NCBI RefSeq assembly: GCF_014851585.1
Contig: NZ_JACVAB010000001.1
Location: forward strand, 992,001-1,056,000
Direction: 5' to 3'
Length of the DNA stretch: 64,000 nucleotides
Origin: Agrobacterium sp. AGB01
GTDB lineage: Bacteria > Pseudomonadota > Alphaproteobacteria > Rhizobiales > Rhizobiaceae
Under the pieces are notes generated by a model, which saw only the letters and a program-made list of their open reading frames with translations, was not told where the DNA came from and ran no database searches. Below are positions 47,938-57,290 of the stretch, piece by piece. Both the position numbers and the translations under genes were made by a program. The stretch's first letter is position 1; the number at the start of each line of letters is the position of its first letter.

Positions 47938-48984
47938 TCAGGCGCCGATTTGCAGCAGATAGCTGTTGCGCGAACGTTTGGCGACGTCCCGCGAATAGGG
48001 AACCACACAGTTGCCTTCACGGCTGCGCGCCGCCAGCAACGAAATTTCGGCATTGCCATAAAACTCGGCGGCTGAGGTCAGTCCATCGACAACAGCGACA
48101 CCGATCGATACGGTCAGTTTGTCGTCCTGTCCGGTCTTGTTGATAAAACGCAGCGATTCAACCGTGCGACGCAGACGCTCCGCGATGTTTTCAGCTGCAT
48201 TAAGTGGCACTTCGGAAAACAGGAAGGCGAATTCGTTACCGGCTGTGCGGGCGACAAAATCCTGCTTCTTGATCGATTTGCGGAACAGGGCTGCCAGACG
48301 TCGCAGGGCACGGTTGCCGGCGGTTGCGCCATAACGCTCGTTCACCTGACGGAAATTGTCGATATTGACCAGCAGCATGGCAAAATGCGTCTGCGGTTGC
48401 TTGTCAATGAACAGGGCTGAGAGTTTTTCAGCAAAGGCGATGCGATTGGGCAGCATCGTCAAATGGTCGCGCAAGGAAATACGGCGAGCCTTTTCAATGC
48501 TGGCTTCACACTCCTGCATGGTTTCCAGACCTTTGGTCACGAAATGCAGCAGGCTGGATTGTTCCTCATGAAGCAAGGCGGCAAAATGCAACAGCTCTTC
48601 CTGCGTGCCGATATGGTCTGCATCAAGGCCAGAGGAAGCGAGAAGCGTGGTGGAGCGGTGCAGCGCAACAGTCAGACGTTGCGAAATCTGTTCAATGGTA
48701 CGGCTGATCTCGGAGGCAGCTTTGCCGGCGGTAATGCCGCAATGCCCCGGCAGATTGTATTTCAGACCAATCTCGTCAAGGTCGTGCTGCTGCGGTGCAT
48801 TGCCAAGCGCGAGTATATCGCGCCCCATTTCAGGGTTGTGGCCGGACAAGACCTCATAAAACAGTTCATAGTTGCGAGGGATGGGGGCAACATGCATCTT
48901 CGCCATGAACTGGATGATCTTGGAAGCAACGAGGTTATTTCTGGCAACACTCTTTGTCGCCTTTTTAGCCAGTTCTGCGCCCAT
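47938..48984 (-). CDS. GGDEF-domain protein with degenerate active site
   Basis: This 348-residue protein has a helical N-terminal region of about 165 residues and a GGDEF domain (about 170-335). The active-site motif reads A-G-N-E-F (248-252) rather than G-G-D/E-E-F, and the I-site position carries Lys-x-x-Asp instead of Arg-x-x-Asp. It is probably not a working cyclase, and may bind nucleotides or act as a partner. The start is uncertain: the ATG at 48984 is chosen, but TTG at 49023 would add 13 residues. Confidence 0.85.
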   Translation of the reverse strand: MGAELAKKATKSVARNNLVASKIIQFMAKMHVAPIPRNYELFYEVLSGHNPEMGRDILALGNAPQQHDLDEIGLKYNLPGHCGITAGKAASEISRTIEQISQRLTVALHRSTTLLASSGLDADHIGTQEELLHFAALLHEEQSSLLHFVTKGLETMQECEASIEKARRISLRDHLTMLPNRIAFAEKLSALFIDKQPQTHFAMLLVNIDNFRQVNERYGATAGNRALRRLAALFRKSIKKQDFVARTAGNEFAFLFSEVPLNAAENIAERLRRTVESLRFINKTGQDDKLTVSIGVAVVDGLTSAAEFYGNAEISLLAARSREGNCVVPYSRDVAKRSRNSYLLQIGA

Positions 48985-49253
48985 ATCCGTCTTGGTCCCC
49001 TTGTCGAACGAAATGATGCCCAAGCAATTACGTATATTTGCGATTACTTGTATTTTTAATGGTTATTGCAGCAATTCCATCGTCTTATGACAAACTCTCC
49101 TTAAAATTGAATAAAGGCCTCATTATAGAATTCTGTATTTACGGAACGATGCTTCGTTATTGTTATTATTGATAGGCGCCATGATAATTGCTGATTTGAT
49201 CATGGTCAGAAGATGAGATTTGATAGGGCGAATAGCAGCCAGGAGAACACTTG

Positions 49254-49943
49254 ATGTCGAGAACGCTTTATTCCCTTTGTGGCAAGGATACGGCCCGGCC
49301 TTTTTCACCACATTGCTGGAAAACAGTTCTCTCATTGGGGCATAAAGGGCTGGATTTTGAAGAAAGACCACTGCCTTTCAGCGCTATTCCCGCTGCAGAG
49401 GGCGGCTTTTCGAAAACTGTTCCTATCCTGCGTGACGGCGACTACCTGGTGAATGACAGTTTCCAGATCGCTCTCTATCTCGATGAAGCCTACCCGGAAC
49501 GGCCCTCGCTGTTTAATGGCGAAGGCGGCAAGGCCATGGCACGGATGATTGAGAGCTGGTCGCAAACCACATTGCACCCGGCAATTGTTCGCATCGCGGT
49601 TGTAGATATCCATGACATGCTGGAACAGAAGGATCAGGTCTATTTCCGAGAAAGCCGGACAAGGGCTCTTGGAAAATCGCTGGAAGAGGCCAGTGCGGAG
49701 CGGGATGCTGAAATTGCGGCTTTCCCGCAGAAACTGGAACCGTTGCGCCGCACCTTGAGCTATCAGCCCTTTATCGGTGGCGACGGCCCGCTGTTTGCCG
49801 ACTACATCGTGTTTGGTGCCTTGCAATGGGCACGGATTGTTTCCGGCGTCGATCTTTTCGGCGCTGATGACCCGGTGCGAGAGTGGTTCGAGCGTTGCCT
49901 TGATCTCTATGGTGCGAGGGGTCGGAGTGTGACACCCGCATGA
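49254..49943 (+). CDS. Glutathione S-transferase family protein
   Basis: This 229-residue protein has a GST thioredoxin-like N-terminal domain (about 1-80, with TVPILRDGDYLVNDSFQIALYLDEAYP) and an all-helical C-terminal domain. The ATG at 49254 has AGGAG eight bases upstream. It stands alone between the GGDEF gene and ndk. The substrate is unknown. Confidence 0.9.
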   Translation: MSRTLYSLCGKDTARPFSPHCWKTVLSLGHKGLDFEERPLPFSAIPAAEGGFSKTVPILRDGDYLVNDSFQIALYLDEAYPERPSLFNGEGGKAMARMIESWSQTTLHPAIVRIAVVDIHDMLEQKDQVYFRESRTRALGKSLEEASAERDAEIAAFPQKLEPLRRTLSYQPFIGGDGPLFADYIVFGALQWARIVSGVDLFGADDPVREWFERCLDLYGARGRSVTPA

Positions 49944-50025
49944 AACTTGGACGATCCCCCTTGTTTTCGGGCCTTTGGGCGGGTAAACACCGCCCACTTT
50001 CTTTAAAGAACAAGGAAACGGACAC

Positions 50026-50448
50026 ATGGCGATTGAACGCACATTTTCGATGATCAAGCCGGACGCAACCAAGCGTAACCTCACTGGCGCCATCACCAAG
50101 GTATTTGAAGACAACGGCCTGCGCATCATCGCGTCCAAGCGCGTCTGGATGAGCAAGCGCGAAGCTGAAGGCTTCTACGCTGTTCACAAAGAGCGTCCTT
50201 TCTTCGGTGAACTGGTTGAAGGCATGACTTCTGGTCCGACCATCGTTCAGGTTCTGGAAGGCGAAAACGCTATCCTCAAGAACCGCGAAATCATGGGCGC
50301 TACCAACCCAGCAAACGCTGACGAAGGCACCATCCGCAAGCAGTTCGCTCTGTCGATCGGCGAAAACTCCGTTCACGGTTCCGATGCTCCGGAAACAGCT
50401 GTGCAGGAAATCGCTTACTGGTTCGCAGAAACAGAAATCGTTGGCTGA
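50026..50448 (+). CDS. ndk: Nucleoside diphosphate kinase
   Basis: This enzyme transfers the terminal phosphate between nucleoside triphosphates and diphosphates through phospho-His117 (in SVHGSDAPE). It has 140 residues, the family length, starting [18 protein letters not shown]. An AAGGAAA site precedes the ATG. A clear terminator follows after about 65 bp. Confidence 0.97.
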   Translation: MAIERTFSMIKPDATKRNLTGAITKVFEDNGLRIIASKRVWMSKREAEGFYAVHKERPFFGELVEGMTSGPTIVQVLEGENAILKNREIMGATNPANADEGTIRKQFALSIGENSVHGSDAPETAVQEIAYWFAETEIVG

Positions 50449-50515
50449 ATCAGTTTGTGAGCGACCGGAATCACCTTTTCAGGGAAACGGTTCAAACAAC
50501 TGAAATACATTGAAG

Positions 50516-50537
50516 AACGGAGCCGAAAGGCTCCGTT
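50516..50537 (+). terminator. Rho-independent terminator of ndk
   Basis: A 9-bp stem (AACGGAGCC / GGCTCCGTT) with a GAAA tetraloop runs into TTTTTTATT. Confidence 0.9.
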
Positions 50538-50574
50538 TTTTATTGGCGTGTTTAGGGTTTTGGAGTTGTTGGCT

Positions 50575-51078
50575 TTATATCGAGCAACCCTGAACAGGGC
50601 TCATATCCGTCGTGCCATCGGTCCGAAACACATCCGGGTTCGGTGTATAAAGCGGCCCGACGACCAGCGGCTTGGCCGGCAGCTGTGACTGATCGGTGTT
50701 CGAGCTTATGCTGGTTTCGATTGTTTGCCGTAACAACCCATCGGCGTCTTTCAGCCGGATCGTCACCTTGTAAGGCCGACCCTTTTTCACGCATTCAATT
50801 GGCGGGCTTTGCAGCACAATTTTTTCCGTTTTGGGAAACAGCTTCTCGACGGTCGAGAGAGGAGCACCGCCGCGTGGATTTTCAAACTCCGCCTCTGCCG
50901 TGCTGCCAGCCGTGATCGGGGCCAACGGTTGCAGCGTGACCAGATAATTGGCGGTTGCCACCCGGTAATTGAACACAAACATGCGGCCGGACAGTTTGGC
51001 GATGTCGCCGTGGTCTTCGCGCTGGCAACCAGCCATCGATACAGTTGCCAAAAGGAATACAAGACTGAGCGGCCTCAT
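50575..51078 (-). CDS. Small exported lipoprotein of unknown function
   Basis: This 167-residue protein starts at the ATG at 51078 (MRPLSLVFLLATVSMAGC) with a lipoprotein signal and lipobox MAGC at Cys18. The mature part has two more cysteines, in IECVKK and QGCSI, and no membrane helix. I do not recognise the family. Its start overlaps the stop of the CGNR protein by four bases (ATGA), so the two are co-translated. It may work in the envelope with the neighbouring permease, which is inference. Confidence 0.78.
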   Translation of the reverse strand: MRPLSLVFLLATVSMAGCQREDHGDIAKLSGRMFVFNYRVATANYLVTLQPLAPITAGSTAEAEFENPRGGAPLSTVEKLFPKTEKIVLQSPPIECVKKGRPYKVTIRLKDADGLLRQTIETSISSNTDQSQLPAKPLVVGPLYTPNPDVFRTDGTTDMSPVQGCSI

Positions 51079-51623
51079 GCCGTTTCCTCCTTTGTGCGAT
51101 GGTAGTGGCGGGCAGCTTTTTGCCTGTTGCCGCACACGGCCATGTCGCACCAGACGCGGCTACGGTTTTTGCTGCGGTCAATGAACAGCCAACCGCAATT
51201 GCCACAGATCCTGATCCGCTGCCGCTCCGTGCCGGCAATCAGCTGCAGCGCTGATCTGGCGGTCGCGGCCTCCAGCGATTGATCATGCGGCGCATGGCGA
51301 AGCGCAGCGGCAGCAGTCTCCAACAACTGCGCCAATAACAGGCGGTCATCAATTCCCGAGACAGCCACTCGGAAGTAGCTGTCAGTTGCCTCACGCAGCG
51401 AAAGCAGCAGGGGGCGATTGCGTGCCTTTGTCGGCACCAACTCAGCACCGTGTTTTTGGTCGCCGCTCAGCGCACTTGCGGCGGCCGCAAAACTGTCGAT
51501 CTGCTTGGGCACGGCAAACCGGTCGAGAGATTTTTCGGGAGAAAATCGCAAAATCACACTGTTTGCCACATCAAGGGCAAGCGTGCCGCCAGAAAATCGG
51601 TGTGGTGTCCACGAAAAATCCAT
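51075..51623 (-). CDS. CGNR zinc-finger (ABATE-type) putative regulator
   Basis: This 182-residue protein has an N-terminal ABATE-like domain (starting SWTPHRFSGGTLALDVANS) and a C-terminal CGNR zinc finger with Cys140, Cys143, Cys159 and Cys164 (CGNR at 164-167). Such proteins are taken to be stress-related transcription regulators. It heads a two-gene unit with the lipoprotein and is divergent from a LivH-type permease. Its start codon lies six bases from a 36-bp palindrome, a likely operator. Confidence 0.88.
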   Translation of the reverse strand: MDFSWTPHRFSGGTLALDVANSVILRFSPEKSLDRFAVPKQIDSFAAAASALSGDQKHGAELVPTKARNRPLLLSLREATDSYFRVAVSGIDDRLLLAQLLETAAAALRHAPHDQSLEAATARSALQLIAGTERQRIRICGNCGWLFIDRSKNRSRVWCDMAVCGNRQKAARHYHRTKEETA

Positions 51624-51628
51624 GCCAA

Positions 51629-51664
51629 ATTATAACTGTTAAAATGACTTTTACCAGTTATAAT
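51629..51664. promoter_or_regulatory. 36-bp palindrome between CGNR gene and permease gene
   Basis: The arms are ATTATAACTG (51629-51638) and CAGTTATAAT (51655-51664), exact complements. Inside them lie TAAAA (51640-51644) and TTTTA (51649-51653) around a TGAC centre. The full palindrome has 16-bp arms with a single mismatch (positions 51639 and 51654). It lies between the divergent start codons at 51623 and 51689, which fits an operator for both genes. Confidence 0.85.
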
Positions 51665-51688
51665 AATGTGACGGTTGAGGGCGGCGTG

Positions 51689-52585
51689 ATGGCATATCTC
51701 GTGCAGCAGCTTTTGAATGCCATCCCCATTGCAGCGCTTTATGCGGTGCTGGCCTTTGGTTACACGATCGTTTTTTCGCTGACCCGTCGTGCAGATGTTA
51801 CCTATGGCGCAATCTTCGCTTTTGCCGGCCAGACCTATCTGTTGTTTGCGGATTTCGGCTGGAACCAGCTGTGGCTTATTCTGCCAGCCACGTTGGCTTT
51901 TGGCGCAGCCTTTGCCCTGTCGGCTGGTTTATGGGCAGGCGTGGTCGTCGGACGCACGATCATTCGCCCCTTGGTGATGGCCTCACCCAATGCGGTCATG
52001 GTGGCAGGTCTTGGCGTGCTGATTGCCCTGATGGAGGGCGCGCGGCTTGCAGCCAATACGCGGGTCTTGTGGTTGCCGCCTCTGTTTCAGGGACCGATTG
52101 TGCTGTTCTCCTATCAGGGCTTTTCCCTGACGGTGACGGCCGTGCAGCTTTTCAACACGGTTGTTTTCCTGTGCCTGATTGCACTGATCAACTATTACCT
52201 GCGCGTCTCGACTTTTGGGCGGCAATGGAAAGCTGTGGCGAATGATGCCTTTGCAGCCGAGCTATGTGGTGTCAATTCCGGCCGTATCCTGTTGCTGTCC
52301 TATTGTCTGGCCGCCTGCCTTGCGGCCATCGCCGCGATTTTTGCGACCAGCTATTATGGCAATATGGACTTTGGCGCGGGGCTGACATTTGGGCTCAAGA
52401 TCGTGCTGATCTCGGCGGCCGGCGGTTATTCCAGCCCGCTTTCCTCTGCCTTTGGCGCGGCAAGCATCGGAGTGGCAGAGACGCTATGGGGCGGCTATGG
52501 TCCGGTCATGTGGCGCGACGCAGCCGTGCTGCTGGGGCTTGTGGTCTGGTTGGTGATCCGCAGAAGCGAAACTCAAATACCGTAG
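51689..52585 (+). CDS. Orphan LivH-type branched-chain amino acid ABC permease
   Basis: This 298-residue membrane protein has about eight helices and resembles LivH: MAYLVQQLLNAIPIAALYAVLAFGYTIVFSL at the start, and the ATPase-contacting loop AAELCGVNSGRILLLSY near 192. The frame is open further upstream, but the ATG at 51689 has GAGGG upstream and the typical LivH start. No LivM, LivG, LivF or binding protein gene lies nearby, so it is an orphan here. Its ATPase partners must be elsewhere, if it is used as a transporter at all. Confidence 0.88.
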   Translation: MAYLVQQLLNAIPIAALYAVLAFGYTIVFSLTRRADVTYGAIFAFAGQTYLLFADFGWNQLWLILPATLAFGAAFALSAGLWAGVVVGRTIIRPLVMASPNAVMVAGLGVLIALMEGARLAANTRVLWLPPLFQGPIVLFSYQGFSLTVTAVQLFNTVVFLCLIALINYYLRVSTFGRQWKAVANDAFAAELCGVNSGRILLLSYCLAACLAAIAAIFATSYYGNMDFGAGLTFGLKIVLISAAGGYSSPLSSAFGAASIGVAETLWGGYGPVMWRDAAVLLGLVVWLVIRRSETQIP

Positions 52586-52597
52586 GGATGGTAGTGC

Positions 52598-53059
52598 TTA
52601 GCGCCACTTGTCCTTGGCCGTTTCATCGGCGCTTTTGGCATTGATCCATTCACCGGTACTGCCATCCTTGCCATGTTCTTTTTTCCAGAACGGCGCGGAT
52701 GTTTTCAGATAATCCATCACGAAGTTTGCGCCATCAAAGGCTGCCTGCCGATGACGCGAGGCGGCAATAACCAGAACGATGTTGTCGCCGGTTGGGATTT
52801 TGCCAAAACGGTGGATGGCCGTCAGGCCAAGAAGGTCAAAACGTTCAATGGCGAGCGCAGCGATGCGGTTTAGCTCCGCTTCTGCCATGCCGGGATAATG
52901 CTCAAGCTCCAGTGCAGACAATGTGCCGCCGTCATCACGGCAAAGACCGGTAAAGGTAACGACAGCGCCAATGCTGCGGTCATTGTCGGTCAGCTTTTTT
53001 GCTTCAGCGGCTGCATCGAAGTCATCGGACTGCACACGAATGGTCGGCTTGATCGTCAT
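52598..53059 (-). CDS. moaE: Molybdopterin synthase catalytic subunit
   Basis: MoaE moves sulfur from thiocarboxylated MoaD onto precursor Z to form molybdopterin. It has 153 residues with the family stretches GAVVTFTGLCRDD, LELEHYPGMAEAELNRIA and a C-terminal lysine-bearing FWKKEHGKDGSTGEW. It lies about 110 bp behind moaD on the same strand. It is convergent with the permease gene. Confidence 0.95.
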   Translation of the reverse strand: MTIKPTIRVQSDDFDAAAEAKKLTDNDRSIGAVVTFTGLCRDDGGTLSALELEHYPGMAEAELNRIAALAIERFDLLGLTAIHRFGKIPTGDNIVLVIAASRHRQAAFDGANFVMDYLKTSAPFWKKEHGKDGSTGEWINAKSADETAKDKWR

Positions 53060-53170
53060 GGTGTACTCGTAACAGCTCTTAGTGAGTTGGCCGGGGTGTA
53101 ACTACGGACCCCCTTATTCCTGTGACAAGCATAGAATTGAGGGAAGGGGTGTTGCGCCCTTCCATCCCAA

Positions 53171-53425
53171 TCAGCCGCCGGTCATTGGTGGAAAAATTCC
53201 GATTTCGCGCGCGCCCTCGATGCTTTCATCGTGGTCGATATGTTCCTGATTGACAGCGACGCGGATGGCGTGCGGAAATTCAAATGCCGCCTCGTAATTC
53301 TCGCCAAGCGTGGTCAGATAGGCCAGCAGATCACCTGCCGTTTTGACCGAAGCGGGGATATCCAGCTCCTCTTCGGCCGTACCAATCTTCTCCCGAACCC
53401 AGGCGAAATAAACGAGGCGTGTCAT
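53171..53425 (-). CDS. moaD: Molybdopterin synthase sulfur carrier subunit
   Basis: This is an 84-residue ubiquitin-fold protein that ends in the Gly-Gly (FPPMTGG) needed for thiocarboxylate formation. Its start overlaps the pgsA stop by one base (TAATG). It works with MoaE. The molybdopterin oxidoreductase at the right end of the window would use the cofactor. Confidence 0.95.
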   Translation of the reverse strand: MTRLVYFAWVREKIGTAEEELDIPASVKTAGDLLAYLTTLGENYEAAFEFPHAIRVAVNQEHIDHDESIEGAREIGIFPPMTGG

Positions 53426-54012
53426 TATTCGGCGTCCACGATGTGCTTGAGGCCAGCCCTGAAATAGTCATAGCCGGTGTAAATCGTCAGCGCGGCCGCA
53501 AGCCACAACAGGCCGATACCGGTTTCGGTGGTGTAAGGCAGAACCTTGTCGCCGGCAGGGCCGGCCAGCAGGAAAGCGATGGCCACCATCTGGATGGTGG
53601 TCTTCCCCTTGGCGATCTGCGTGACCGGAACGGACACCTTCAATGCAGCGAGATATTCGCGCAGGCCGGACACAAGGATTTCACGGCACAGAATAGTAAT
53701 GGCGGCCCATACCGACCAACCGGCAATCGTACCATCTGCTGCCATCAACAAAAGAACGGAAGCAATCAGCAGCTTGTCGGCAATCGGATCCAGCATGCGG
53801 CCGATGTTGGATGTCTGGTTCCAGATACGCGCCAGATAGCCATCGAGAAAGTCGGTGATAGAAGCGACGATAAAAATCCACAGCGCTGTCCAGCGCGCAA
53901 AATCCGAGCTTGCCAGCTGTCCCTCCACAAAGAAGCACAGTACAATGACCGGTACGGCCAGAATACGGGCATAGGTAAGAAGATTCGGAATATTGTACGC
54001 GCGAGAAGCCAT
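53425..54012 (-). CDS. pgsA: CDP-diacylglycerol-glycerol-3-phosphate 3-phosphatidyltransferase
   Basis: PgsA makes phosphatidylglycerol phosphate in the inner membrane. It has 195 residues with about five helices and the full CDP-alcohol phosphotransferase motif D-x2-D-G-x2-A-R-x8-G-x3-D-x3-D at Asp54, Asp57, Gly58, Ala61, Arg62, Gly71, Asp75 and Asp79. It lies between uvrC and moaD, as in other rhizobia. Confidence 0.95.
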   Translation of the reverse strand: MASRAYNIPNLLTYARILAVPVIVLCFFVEGQLASSDFARWTALWIFIVASITDFLDGYLARIWNQTSNIGRMLDPIADKLLIASVLLLMAADGTIAGWSVWAAITILCREILVSGLREYLAALKVSVPVTQIAKGKTTIQMVAIAFLLAGPAGDKVLPYTTETGIGLLWLAAALTIYTGYDYFRAGLKHIVDAE

Positions 54013-54114
54013 TGAGAACCTGCCTTACGGAATTTCAGCTTTAGATGAAGCCGCACGCTGTCAGCGTCAACATCTGTTTGTGTTTTTTTTAGCAAGCAGA
54101 TGACGAGGAGATCG

Positions 54115-56157
54115 TCATTCTGCGCCATTTTCGTGAAAATGATTATAAACCTGCCGGGCAACCGCCTCGGAAATGCCGGTTACATTCATCAGGTCATTTA
54201 GACCAGCCCGCGAAACGGCTTTTGCCGTACCGAAATGCTGCAAAAGCGCGCGTTTGCGGCCGGGACCAATACCACTGATTTCATCCAGCGGATTCTTGAT
54301 CATTTCTTTTTTGCGGCGTGCCCGGTGGGAGCCGATGGCAAAACGGTGCGCTTCGTCGCGCATGCGCTGGATGAAGTAGAGAACCGGATCGCGTGGCGGC
54401 AGGGAAAAGTCACTGCGACCGTCGGCAAAGAAACGTTCTCTGCCCGCATCACGGTCGACACCCTTGGCAACACCGATGGCCGTGACGCAATCGCCGATAT
54501 CAAGTTCATCAAGAATACCACGAACCGCTGTCATCTGGCCTTGGCCACCATCGATCAGGATAACGTCTGGCCATGCGGGGAAAGGCATGTCAGCGGCATC
54601 CTCGGTTGACGTAACCTGATTGCGATCGGGTTTGCCTTCTTCTTTCAACAGGCGCGAAAACCGGCGGGTCATCACCTCGCGCATCATGCCAAAGTCATCG
54701 CCGGGCGTGATGTCCGTCGATTTGATGTTGAACTTGCGATACTGGTTCTTCACGAAACCTTCCGGTCCCGCCACCACCATGCCGCCAACAGCATTGGTGC
54801 CCATGATATGGGAGTTATCGTAGATTTCGATACGGCGTGGCACATAAGACAGGTTGAAGGTGTCTGCAAAACCTTTCAGTAAGCGCTCCTGCGACGACGT
54901 TTCAGCCAGCTTGCGGCCATGCGCTTCACGCGCATTGCCCAGTACATGGTCAACGATATCCTTTTTCTCACCGCGTTGCGGCACCGAGATCGTGACCTTG
55001 TGGTTGGCCTTTTCGCCAAGTGCTGCCGCCAGCAGTTCCTGTTCTTCCACTGTCTCGGAAAGCAGGATTTGCTTTGGCACCGGTTTGTCGTCGTAAAATT
55101 GCGCGAGAAACGCGTTGAGGACTTCCGAAGGCGGCAAAGAAGGATCGGCTTTCGGAAAATAGGCGCGGTTACCCCAATTCTGGCCGGTGCGGAAGAAGAA
55201 CACCTGGATACAGGAAATGCCACCTTCGTGATGAATGGCAAACACGTCAGCTTCTTCAATGCCAGCCGGGTTGATGCCCTGATGGCTCTGCACATGGCTG
55301 AGGGCTGCCAGCCTGTCGCGGTAGACGGCAGCGCGCTCGAAATCCAGATCTTCCGCCGCTTCGTTCATCTGCCGGGCAATCGCGGTCTTTACGCTTTGGC
55401 TTTTGCCCGAAAGGAAGTCTTTGGCTTCCTGAACAAGTTCTGCATACCCCGCATCGCTGACTTCATGCGTGCAGGGGCCGGAACATCGTTTGATTTGGTA
55501 AAGCAGACAGGGGCGGGTGCGCGTTTCAAACACACTGTCTGTGCAGGTGCGGATAAGAAACGCCCGTTGCAACGAGTTGATGGTGCGTCCAACCGCACCG
55601 GCCGATGCAAATGGCCCGAAATAATCGCCCTTACGGGCGCGGGCGCCACGATGTTTGAAGATCGCAGGGGCGCGATTGTCAGCCGTAATAAGAATGTAGG
55701 GAAACGACTTGTCGTCGCGCAGCAGCACGTTGAACCGCGGGCGCAGACGTTTGATGAGGTTTGCTTCCAGCAGCAGAGCCTCGGTTTCCGTGCGGGTGGT
55801 GACAAACTCCATATTCACCGTCAGCCGCACCATTTGGCCAATTCGGTTGGAGTGGAAGCGGCCCTGGGCGTAATTGCCCACACGCTTTTTCAACGAGCGT
55901 GCCTTGCCGACGTAAAGCACGTCGCCTGCGTCGTTGAACATGCGGTAAACGCCCGGCCGGTTCGGCAGGTGTTTCACAAACTCGGCAATCAGGTCCATGC
56001 CCTTCAGGCCGGTTTCATTTTTCCATCCGGCAGACCAGTCAATGGATGCGCCAACGCTTGCGACTTCGTTCTCAGGGGACGAAGCAATGGCGTCATCTTC
56101 ATCATCGTCGGTTTCATCGAAGAGAATGCCGCCCTCGGGCAGCTTCTGTCCGTTCAT
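54115..56157 (-). CDS. uvrC: Excinuclease ABC subunit C
   Basis: UvrC makes both incisions in nucleotide excision repair. It has 680 residues: an acidic leader of about 45, the GIY-YIG nuclease (about 65-150, with [18 protein letters not shown]), a UVR motif, the RNase H-like second nuclease and C-terminal helix-hairpin-helix pair ([17 protein letters not shown]). Its start overlaps the stop of the SDR gene by four bases (ATGA). Confidence 0.96.
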   Translation of the reverse strand: MNGQKLPEGGILFDETDDDEDDAIASSPENEVASVGASIDWSAGWKNETGLKGMDLIAEFVKHLPNRPGVYRMFNDAGDVLYVGKARSLKKRVGNYAQGRFHSNRIGQMVRLTVNMEFVTTRTETEALLLEANLIKRLRPRFNVLLRDDKSFPYILITADNRAPAIFKHRGARARKGDYFGPFASAGAVGRTINSLQRAFLIRTCTDSVFETRTRPCLLYQIKRCSGPCTHEVSDAGYAELVQEAKDFLSGKSQSVKTAIARQMNEAAEDLDFERAAVYRDRLAALSHVQSHQGINPAGIEEADVFAIHHEGGISCIQVFFFRTGQNWGNRAYFPKADPSLPPSEVLNAFLAQFYDDKPVPKQILLSETVEEQELLAAALGEKANHKVTISVPQRGEKKDIVDHVLGNAREAHGRKLAETSSQERLLKGFADTFNLSYVPRRIEIYDNSHIMGTNAVGGMVVAGPEGFVKNQYRKFNIKSTDITPGDDFGMMREVMTRRFSRLLKEEGKPDRNQVTSTEDAADMPFPAWPDVILIDGGQGQMTAVRGILDELDIGDCVTAIGVAKGVDRDAGRERFFADGRSDFSLPPRDPVLYFIQRMRDEAHRFAIGSHRARRKKEMIKNPLDEISGIGPGRKRALLQHFGTAKAVSRAGLNDLMNVTGISEAVARQVYNHFHENGAE

Positions 56158-56918
56158 TCAGGTATCTCCGCCACGTCAGGGGTTTCCCAAGCGAGGTGTT
56201 GCCCGCCATCAAGGGCGATCATCTGCCCGGTGATAGACGGTGTGTCAAAAAGAAAACGAACCGTGCGGCCGAATTCATCCGGCTGCGGTCCTCTCTTTAA
56301 TATAAGGCCGTCGATCTGCGCCTGAAAGTCCTGTGGTCGCTGTCTTTCACTTCTAAATGACGGACCAGGGCCAATGGCATTCACCCGCACGCGTGGTGCA
56401 AAGGCCTGCGCCATGGTTTGCGTTGCGGTCCAAAGTGCGGATTTAGACAAGGTATAAGAATAAAAGCGTGGATTGGGTGCCCAGACTCGCTGGTCAATAA
56501 TGTTGACGATCAGACCGTTCATGTCCTGCGGCAACTGGTGCACCAATCCGGCTGCCAGAATGGACGGCGCACGGACATGAACGGCAAAATGTGCGTCAAA
56601 TGTCGCCGAATCGAATGTATCAGCCGAATCGCTGCGGAAAATCGAGGCGTTATTGATGAGAATTCCGATAGGACCAAGCGTGTTACTGGCCTGCTCCATC
56701 AAATCGGATGTTGAGGCGATATCGGCAAGGTCTGCCGCAAAAGCCTGCGCTTTGCCACCGTTGCGCCTTATTGTATTAGCGAACTCTTCTGCTTCGAGGA
56801 TGGAAGAGCGTGCATGGACGGCAATAGCGAAGCCGTGAGCAGCCATATCTTCGGCAATTGCCCGCCCAAGTCGTCTGGAAGCGCCGGTGATCAAGACTGT
56901 TTTTGGTATTTTTTCCAT
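56154..56918 (-). CDS. SDR-family oxidoreductase
   Basis: This 254-residue classical short-chain dehydrogenase resembles dihydromonapterin/pteridine reductase-like SDRs; the cofactor motif is [12 protein letters not shown] near 14. NNAS replaces the usual NNAG, and the catalytic Tyr-x3-Lys is YTLSK. The exact substrate is unknown. It is translationally coupled with uvrC by a 4-base overlap. Upstream lies a long A/T-rich region. Confidence 0.88.
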   Translation of the reverse strand: MEKIPKTVLITGASRRLGRAIAEDMAAHGFAIAVHARSSILEAEEFANTIRRNGGKAQAFAADLADIASTSDLMEQASNTLGPIGILINNASIFRSDSADTFDSATFDAHFAVHVRAPSILAAGLVHQLPQDMNGLIVNIIDQRVWAPNPRFYSYTLSKSALWTATQTMAQAFAPRVRVNAIGPGPSFRSERQRPQDFQAQIDGLILKRGPQPDEFGRTVRFLFDTPSITGQMIALDGGQHLAWETPDVAEIPE

Positions 56919-57290
56919 CGAAACCGGCTTTATATCTGCATCTAAGTATATAGGAAGACGATATAAATCAAATTTCGAAGCCCTGTACAGCGCCGTTTCG
57001 CGTTATACAGGAATAGGGTTTTAAGTATATTTGGTGTTTATTTTAAATAAATACATGTAAAATTCGACTGTTCTGAATTTAATGAAGTGTTATCCTTAAC
57101 AAAAATTCGTTGTATTTTAGCAACGTCAAACTTCAGTCACTGCCGCGCCACAAAGAATTCACAGTTTGGCTTTTTGATCTCCTCATTCACCCATCATTTT
57201 CAATTTCCAGAAGGGCAGGGAACCTAACTGTTTTTAACCGCGTTGAGACTTTGGTTTAGCGCACAATGCGGTGGTGAAAAGGAGAATGAC
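56919..57290. other. A/T-rich divergent region between SDR and Omp genes
   Basis: This is 372 bp without a supported gene, clearly richer in A/T than its surroundings. It contains a 15-bp near palindrome, TTTATTT-T-AAATAAA (57037-57051). It should carry the promoter of the abundant outer-membrane protein gene and that of the SDR-uvrC unit. I could not assign boxes with confidence. Confidence 0.6.

Noticed and set aside
47856-48059. Possible 68-residue N-terminal extension of the ABC-F protein
   Set aside because: It is in frame but overlaps the end of the neighbouring GGDEF gene and has an atypical Arg/Trp/Cys-rich composition. The ATG at 47855 gives the normal start of the family.
54919-56325. 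468-codon open frame on the plus strand
   Set aside because: Antisense to uvrC and the coupled SDR gene. No known motif, no ribosome site worth noting.
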